Source of the DNA: Adiantum capillus-veneris
Taxonomy: Eukaryota; Streptophyta; Polypodiopsida; Polypodiales; Pteridaceae
Reading direction: 5' to 3'
NCBI GenBank assembly: GCA_014529385.2
Contig: CM043945.1
Coordinates: 141,338,241-141,402,240 of the forward strand
Length of the DNA: 64,000 bases
Shown: positions 58,542 through 64,000 of the stretch, piece by piece
How the letters are laid out: the number at the start of each line of letters is the position of its first letter
Numbering within the stretch: the first letter of the stretch is position 1
The notes under the pieces: generated by a model
What the model was told of the DNA's origin: nothing
Database searches by the model: none
What the model saw: only the letters and a program-made list of their open reading frames with translations
Made by a program: the position numbers and the translations under genes

Positions 58542-58772
58542 ATGTCACTCTATGAAGATATATACACAACAACTAGGTTGGAGGATCTACTTGCTTGTAA
58601 TGGACGCTTGAAAATTAGTCAAAATTTGTTTGTTTGTTCTTGTTTTGGACAAACAAAGTTGATGGACAACTGGATGTCCAAAGGGGATGCCACATCTGCA
58701 AGCACCCGATATTTTGAGTTGATATTTATGCAACGTATGAAGAAGGAAGACTATAAGGAGAATAGAGAGTGA
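58542..58772 (+). CDS. Doubtful short ORF
   Basis: An ATG at 58542 opens 76 codons (MSLYEDIYTTTRLEDLLACN...) to TGA. There is no recognised domain. It sits 0.5 kb upstream of the WD40 gene on the same strand. Confidence 0.15.
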   Translation: MSLYEDIYTTTRLEDLLACNGRLKISQNLFVCSCFGQTKLMDNWMSKGDATSASTRYFELIFMQRMKKEDYKENRE

Positions 58773-59147
58773 TGATGTTGAATGCAGACAATTTATTCCC
58801 ACTACAAAGGAGTGAATTTAGAATGTGTGCCGGAGGTACAAAAGATGAACTTTAAGTACAAAAGATCAAAATAGAATCAGGGTCCTAACTACGGAGCCAT
58901 GAAAAGTAGATATTTATAGAAATAGAATTAGGGTCCTAGCTAGGGAGCCCTGAGAGAGTGAGTGCTGATGGCTACAATATAGCTTAGGGATGTTTTAAGG
59001 TGACAAGTGGGAGGAGCAGTCATTGGAAAAGCATTGTGGCCATTGAAAAGTACGTGAGGTCAATTTACAGCATTAGCGTGGCAAACAGGGAGGCATACGG
59101 TTCCTTCAACACGTCTATGCAGATATTTAGAGAGCCTCCTCCTCCTC

Positions 59148-59154
59148 TATATAA
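59148..59154 (+). promoter_or_regulatory. TATA box of the WD40 gene
   Basis: TATATAA within CCTCTATATAAGCA, 128 bp before the ATG at 59282. This leaves about 100 bp for a 5' UTR, a usual plant spacing. Confidence 0.6.
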
Positions 59155-59281
59155 GCATTTTACACTTGTTTTATTAGCTTCAGTACTGATCCGGCTCGCA
59201 CTTGTCTAACTAGCTATATATATTATCCCCTCAATTCGCCCGGAAAGGCAATCTTATTTCATTATAAGAACTTGTTTCCCC

Positions 59282-61066
59282 ATGGTCCACCTTGTCACTG
59301 CCTTGCAGCACATTATTAACTCTTATTTACCAAGGAAGCATGCGCCTCTGCTCTGCACAGCTGTTGGTCGAAAAGATCGATCGCAAAAAATTCTTAAGAA
59401 CGGTCGTGATAGGGACGCGCGGGTCGGGTATACCCACAAAGCCATTGAGGAAGATGGGAAACATGAGGACAACGTGGTTGTATACCAGCTCCAAGCTTCT
59501 GCCCTGCACAGCATTATTACAAATGAAGCCATTTTTGCTTTTAGCAAACCAATTAGCCTTAAATACATTAATGGTTCGAGAGGCAACAAAGAAACCCCAC
59601 CCACTATAGTAGACATATTTACAGACACAGGACCTAATATTACAACCATAGGGCAACATAACAACCGAGTTTTTGCACTTGCAGTCGCCGGAGATCTTCT
59701 TTACTCAGCATCGGCTAGCACTGGCATAAGAGTGTTTAAGGCTCCCTTGTTTGAAGAACTGGATCGCTTTGGTAGTGGATATGGGATGGTGAAAGCTTTG
59801 ATGACCTTTGGTGACAAACTTTATAGTGCCCATCAAGATAACAAGATAAGGGTCTGGAAGAGAGTGGGGAATAGTGATACTACATGCAAGCATAAACTGC
59901 TGGCAGTGTTGCCTAGGTTGGACCATGTTTTAAAAAGCATGGTGCTGGAGAGAAAGTATGTGCAAGTGCGGCGGCATAAGAAGAAGCTATGGATGGAGCA
60001 TGCGGATACAATAAGTGCGCTCGCAATGGGAGGCGACAAATGCAGCAGTAAGGGAAATAGTGTGCAATCATGCACTCCTAGTGTCTTATACTCAGCTTCA
60101 TGGGATAAAACAGTAAAAGTGTGGAGCTTAAATACTTGTAACTGCATAGAGTCCTTTCATGCTCACAATGATGCTATCAATGCAATGATCGTGATTGATG
60201 GGTTTGTGCTGGTGACAGCATCGGCTGATTGCAGTATCAAGCTGTGGATGCAGCGAGGGTTCTCGGGGAAGAAGAGAAAACACAGCCTGCTCACCACACT
60301 ACATGGACAGAGAGCTGCAGTGAACGCGCTGGCGGCGTCAGCTAATGGGAGAATTCTCTATTCTGGGAGCTCGGATGGGGCTATGATAGCATGGAAAAGG
60401 GTGTCCTATAAGCCTCAACCAAGGGTGAGCTATTCTTATAGCAGTGACAATGGGGATGGACATCTTAAGGCTGGGGAGATGGACATCGGGTTAGGAGAAG
60501 CGAAGGTCGATTGGCTAGCAAGGGATGACAGCAGCACGGCAACTGTATTAAGGATGTATGAAAGTGGGTCCTTAGCAGGGTTGAGGAGGATGAGTCAGGA
60601 TAATACGAGAGCAGTGGCTAGCGCCGGTGTTAGCTTTGTGATGAGGAAGGTGATGGTGGGCCACACAAGGGCTGTGCTGTCAGTGAGCACAGTGGGGAAC
60701 GATATAGTCTGCAGTAGCTCTGCCGACAAGACCATCAGGGTTTGGAAGAGGGAGGCTGGCGACCGACCGAAGCAGCGCCGCAGCAACGACTACGGCGATG
60801 GCGCCCATGAGGCCAAAACATCAACATGGGAGTACAAGTGCCTGTCGGTGCTGGCAGGCCACGGTGGGCCTGTCAAATCCATTGCTTCTGTACTCTGCCC
60901 TGCATCTCCGCCTCACCATGTACTTACTTATGACTGTTCTATTGATGTAGCTGGCGACGGCGATCGCGCTCATCGTGACGCCGGCGTCGTCGTGTACAGC
61001 GGTGGCCTCGACTCCAAAGTCAAAGCGTGGTACCTACCTCTCCAGCGCTTTATATGCCCACAATGA
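59282..61066 (+). CDS. WD40-repeat protein, JINGUBANG-like
   Basis: An uninterrupted, intronless frame of 594 codons from CCATGGT at 59282 to TGA. After a ~115-residue N-terminal extension without known motifs come seven WD40 blades starting at about residues 119 (QHNNRVFALAVAGDLLYSAS), 156 (GMVKALMTFGDKLYSAH), 237 (EHADTISALAM ... DKTVKVW), 291 (AHNDAINAM ... DCSIKLW), 339 (GQRAAVNALAA ... SDGAMIAW), 457 (GHTRAVLSVS ... DKTIRVW) and 523 (GHGGPVKSIAS ... DSKVKAW). Insertions of 40-80 residues separate blades 2-3, 5-6 and 7 from its end. The order and the LYSAS/DKTIRVWK style match plant JINGUBANG-like proteins, single-exon beta-propeller scaffolds (Arabidopsis JGB regulates pollen germination). 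The specific role here is not known. It is the only gene in the window that looks like an intact host gene. Confidence 0.9.
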   Translation: MVHLVTALQHIINSYLPRKHAPLLCTAVGRKDRSQKILKNGRDRDARVGYTHKAIEEDGKHEDNVVVYQLQASALHSIITNEAIFAFSKPISLKYINGSRGNKETPPTIVDIFTDTGPNITTIGQHNNRVFALAVAGDLLYSASASTGIRVFKAPLFEELDRFGSGYGMVKALMTFGDKLYSAHQDNKIRVWKRVGNSDTTCKHKLLAVLPRLDHVLKSMVLERKYVQVRRHKKKLWMEHADTISALAMGGDKCSSKGNSVQSCTPSVLYSASWDKTVKVWSLNTCNCIESFHAHNDAINAMIVIDGFVLVTASADCSIKLWMQRGFSGKKRKHSLLTTLHGQRAAVNALAASANGRILYSGSSDGAMIAWKRVSYKPQPRVSYSYSSDNGDGHLKAGEMDIGLGEAKVDWLARDDSSTATVLRMYESGSLAGLRRMSQDNTRAVASAGVSFVMRKVMVGHTRAVLSVSTVGNDIVCSSSADKTIRVWKREAGDRPKQRRSNDYGDGAHEAKTSTWEYKCLSVLAGHGGPVKSIASVLCPASPPHHVLTYDCSIDVAGDGDRAHRDAGVVVYSGGLDSKVKAWYLPLQRFICPQ

Positions 61067-61428
61067 GAGTGAACGCCTCTCTTTCTCTCTCTCAAGCAAT
61101 GGTCACGCGAGGCATAGGACTGAGGAGTGGACTAGTTGAGGGTTCATTAGAACTATGCATGCTCTTTTGTAACTATGGGCACGTTTGCACGGACGTAGTT
61201 CTACCCCAATGTACTGACATCATCTAAACGTTGCCTTCGTTTCTCAACTCTGACGATTTCGACAGAGTTGGAAACCCGCTCTTATTCCCTTGCCTTTGCA
61301 CATGCAACTTGCTTTATGCACGCAAGAGCTGATTGCGCTTTAAGCACATCCAATCAAAACAGTTGACGACCAGCCGGAGTCTTACCTCCTCCTGAGCGAA
61401 AATTCTCTATGCCCATTTTGGCAGCGGA

Positions 61429-61524
61429 CATGAAAGCCATCAGCCTGCAATAAGTGTTTGAACAGCCATTTTGCAATAGCAACGGACATGAAAGCCATCA
61501 GCCTGCAATAAGTGTTTGAACACT
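61429..61524. repeat. 58-bp tandem duplication
   Basis: GACATGAAAGCCATCAGCCT and AATAAGTGTTTGAACA occur twice, 58 bp apart, about 400 bp downstream of the WD40 gene. No gene is seen from 61067 to 62130. Confidence 0.85.
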
Positions 61525-62149
61525 TCAATAATCTACGCTACACTAACGTGTGTGCAATTTCTCTCCTTCTTGCACATGTGAAGAGGGCCCCACTGTAGAT
61601 GCTTTGCTCTCTCACGATCTTTGCCTCACTTAAACAATGCCAACAATAACAAGAGAACGCGTGACCACCGTGTCAAGGCCTAGTAGCTTGGAGAGAGGAA
61701 AAGTTGGGCAGAGTTATCAATTACCGATAACCATGCCCTTACTCTCTCATTTACACTCACATATGTACATTATTTCTCTATGTGTAAATAGTGCAAACTC
61801 ACTATGTTTATAGTATGTTGCTACAATCTTTTTCTCATTTGTTTTTATAAGAATCTCAATAGATGCTCTTACAGCTTGAGGGGAAAGAGGGGTTGGGAAT
61901 GGGATTTAATATTTTTTGATCAAGTGAAATTTTTTGTGATCACAACGTTTATTATCACATTCCTCTAATCACAATTAACGTGATCACAAGAAACTCGATA
62001 AGTGGTGACATGGCAACCTGCCAAAATCTCGTCGGGGTATGAATTTTTCTCAACAGACCCATTGGGAAACTGTAAGAATGCTAAACCGAGCCCACCAAGA
62101 AATTAAAAAACTCCAATGGGCGTACTAAATTGGACAACTTCTATAGCTT

Positions 62150-62418
62150 AAAGGAAATCCATGTGAATGTGCGCTCCTTGCCGCACTGTCGAAGCAAGGG
62201 ACTTGCCAATACACCGTATGCGAGCCACAAACGGCTCCAAGCACACAACAAGCCTAAACTAGCAAGCTCAAGGAAACAAAGGGTGTGTCACTCACCGCTC
62301 TACGCTCGCCTTCGTGGTGGATTCCTCGCCGCGATGAAGAAGAAGCTGCAGTCGTGCCGCGCTCAACCGCTTCGCCGCCGTCGTGCCTTTGTAATGCTCG
62401 ATCGCACACACACTCTCC

Positions 62419-62452
<34 letters not shown>

Positions 62453-62751
62453 AGGAGGTGAAGAAGAAGAAGATGGAGATGGAGATGGAGCAAGAGCACT
62501 CTTCAATTGCACAAATGAGAGAATGAGTAAAAATTAGGTTTAGTTGGCTTTTATAGGAGCTCACCCCATTCACACTTGGGCGCCCATGCTTAGCCAACTA
62601 ATCCCTTGAATGTCCAAGTTAAAGTGCGCCTCTCATTGGCGATCACTCTACCTTTCCCTATTGGTCCGACAAGCCCGGTACCTGACTCTACCAAATACAT
62701 AATACGCGTCCATCGTAGGTGATGGGTGTCCGTGTGCCGTGAGGGTTAACA
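62150..62751 (-). repeat. LTR of another gypsy element, minus strand
   Basis: On the minus strand a PPT-like AGGAAGGGGGGCA leads into TGTTAACCCTCACGG at about 62751. A CCTATAAAAGCC promoter core follows near 62550, then a CT-rich leader. The far end is not defined; 62150 is a guess. The open plus-strand frame at 62130-62537 lies within it and looks spurious. Confidence 0.55.
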
Positions 62752-64000
62752 TGCCCCCCTTCCTGATGTAGATTCCGTCCTCGGAAGCTATTGAGTTGAA
62801 GCTGGGTCGTCGAGGTGGAAGAGCATTTGAGATGAATGTCCTTAGCCTTCTTCAGTCACTGCAAAATCAAACAACATTGGCACAGTAATTGCATTCTCTT
62901 AAAAAGCATATGCAGTTTTAGGTAGACACATTGATTGGAAAAAGAATTTCAACAATTTGTCAGCAATGAACATTAAATTTCAATGTAATCAAATGCATAA
63001 ACAGATGTAAAGGTAGAAAATTAAACAAGTCTGGGGTCGCTAATTTGACGGTCGAAAAGCACTAGAGATCGAATATTAATACCATGGGTAAGCTTCTTAA
63101 TTTTCTGTGGTCAATTAAGTTGTTTAATCGCGAGAGCCAAGTATTCATGTTCGAGGGCTGACTAGAGGCTATACCTAGAAGACTTTGTAGTTAAGCTACC
63201 ATAAAAGGAATTTCTCATGAAATCATCGCCTGACTGATTACTTTTTCTTTGACCCCCCAAAGTCTTTTCTCATTGATTCAATTATGAAGTGTGTGCTTAT
63301 TTTGTATGCCTTGGGTTTTTTGCTTCTCAAGGAAAAGCGCCCACACTGGGAACCTCTAGGGCTCTAGTACCATAGGCGATACATGTGAGTGAAGTACCAA
63401 TTTAAGCCAGGATTTCTCTTCCAGCTTAAAATTTTACATTGTGGCACTTTGATTTTTTGCTTGTTCATTTTCAGCATTTAAATTTTGTAACTTTGGGGGG
63501 TCATATAACACTGTTACACTCCCCAGGCTCATCACATTAGTAAACTCCCTTTATAATACTTAAGCTAAAGGTCACTAGTGTTAAGCCCACTAGAAAGCCC
63601 TAGTACATTTCATACAATGCTGCCTAAATCGGATTAAGAACCTAAGTAACCATTGCTTATTAGGAAGGCATTCCCCATGGTATTAAGAGAAGATTTCTAA
63701 TACCTAGCTTGGTCAAACTAGCTTAGTCGGACTGCTTGATTTTTAAACCTAGACAAGTGATTATGACAAAACATTACATTGAATTAAATGTTTGATACTA
63801 AGCAAATGCACTGAATATTATGCTACCAATCACAATCAAAGCAGACAATCATAGATGCAAAAAGATAATGGCAATGCTAATGGACAAGAAACACCTGTTT
63901 GTGTTGATGGTCGTGCTTGATTTGAAGGTTCCATGAAGGTCCAAATCCTATCAATAGCAACACGCTCTTGTACACACTATGAAACAAAAGGAATACCTCC
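62752..64000 (-). mobile_element. Internal 3' part of the gypsy element, leaving the window
   Basis: The last ~60 codons before the LTR on the minus strand (SNALPPRRPSFNSIASEDGI, then a KGG-type end) resemble the C-terminal end of gypsy Pol. Beyond about 62860 I find no coding sequence, so this may be a non-coding 3' region or a different repeat. Confidence 0.35.

Noticed and set aside
62130-62537. 135-codon plus-strand ORF with HTHT and EEEEDGDGDG segments
   Set aside because: It lies antisense in the leader of a gypsy LTR, opens at TTG, and its C-terminal half is microsatellite.

Overview
This is nuclear DNA from a land plant with a large, repeat-rich genome. The evidence is: Ty1/copia and Ty3/gypsy elements whose primer-binding sites match the 3' end of initiator tRNA-Met (TGGTATCAGAGC); a DUF659-type hAT transposase; CACTA-like termini; and a JINGUBANG-like WD40 gene. 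Very long (GA)n tracts (up to about 120 bp), a LINE that does not look like the usual plant L1 type, and the low gene density would fit a fern or another seed-free plant. That taxonomic guess is inference only. I see one convincing host gene in 64 kb, the intronless WD40 gene at 59282-61066. Nearly everything else is mobile DNA in various states of decay.

Layout. 1-751: antisense RT fragment of a copia element. 750-3738: short non-coding LTR element A. 3739-5965 and 8697-9818: clusters of a ~200-bp unit always embedded in (GA)n. 6155-8035: tandem duplications and a foldback element. 9822-12349: 5'-truncated LINE (minus strand). 13600-34935: a nest of insertions. The two halves of a gypsy 3' region (an uninterrupted copy lies at 38779-39875) are split by about 20 kb. 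Inside lie gypsy fragments, then a decayed DNA transposon K with a BED/DUF659 hAT transposase (+) and a protein-kinase-like gene (-). A 5.9-kb element H sits precisely inside the transposase. A young, intact copia element (27231-32408, TSD CTAGA, LTRs differing at one base) sits next to the hairpin repeats at K's right side.

38625-40649: three related ~150-180-bp gypsy LTRs in mixed orientation. 40652-47855: element C (minus), a gag-only gypsy derivative with a 4.18-kb LTR that contains a ~150-bp satellite-like array. 47857-49650: gypsy integrase remnant and LTR, into which C inserted. 49974-56026: a tRNA-related SINE family, long microsatellites, and element B (51339-54326), a relative of A. 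55080-58339: CACTA-like ends and weak ORFs. 59148-61066: the WD40 gene with its TATA box. 62130-64000: the 3' end and LTR of another gypsy element (minus).

Functionally, only the copia element (complete gag-pol, near-identical LTRs) and the WD40 gene look intact. The most unusual assembly is element K, a transposase and a kinase-like protein in convergent orientation, flanked on both sides by short hairpin repeats. Both of its genes have decayed only through in-frame stop codons, with no frameshift.
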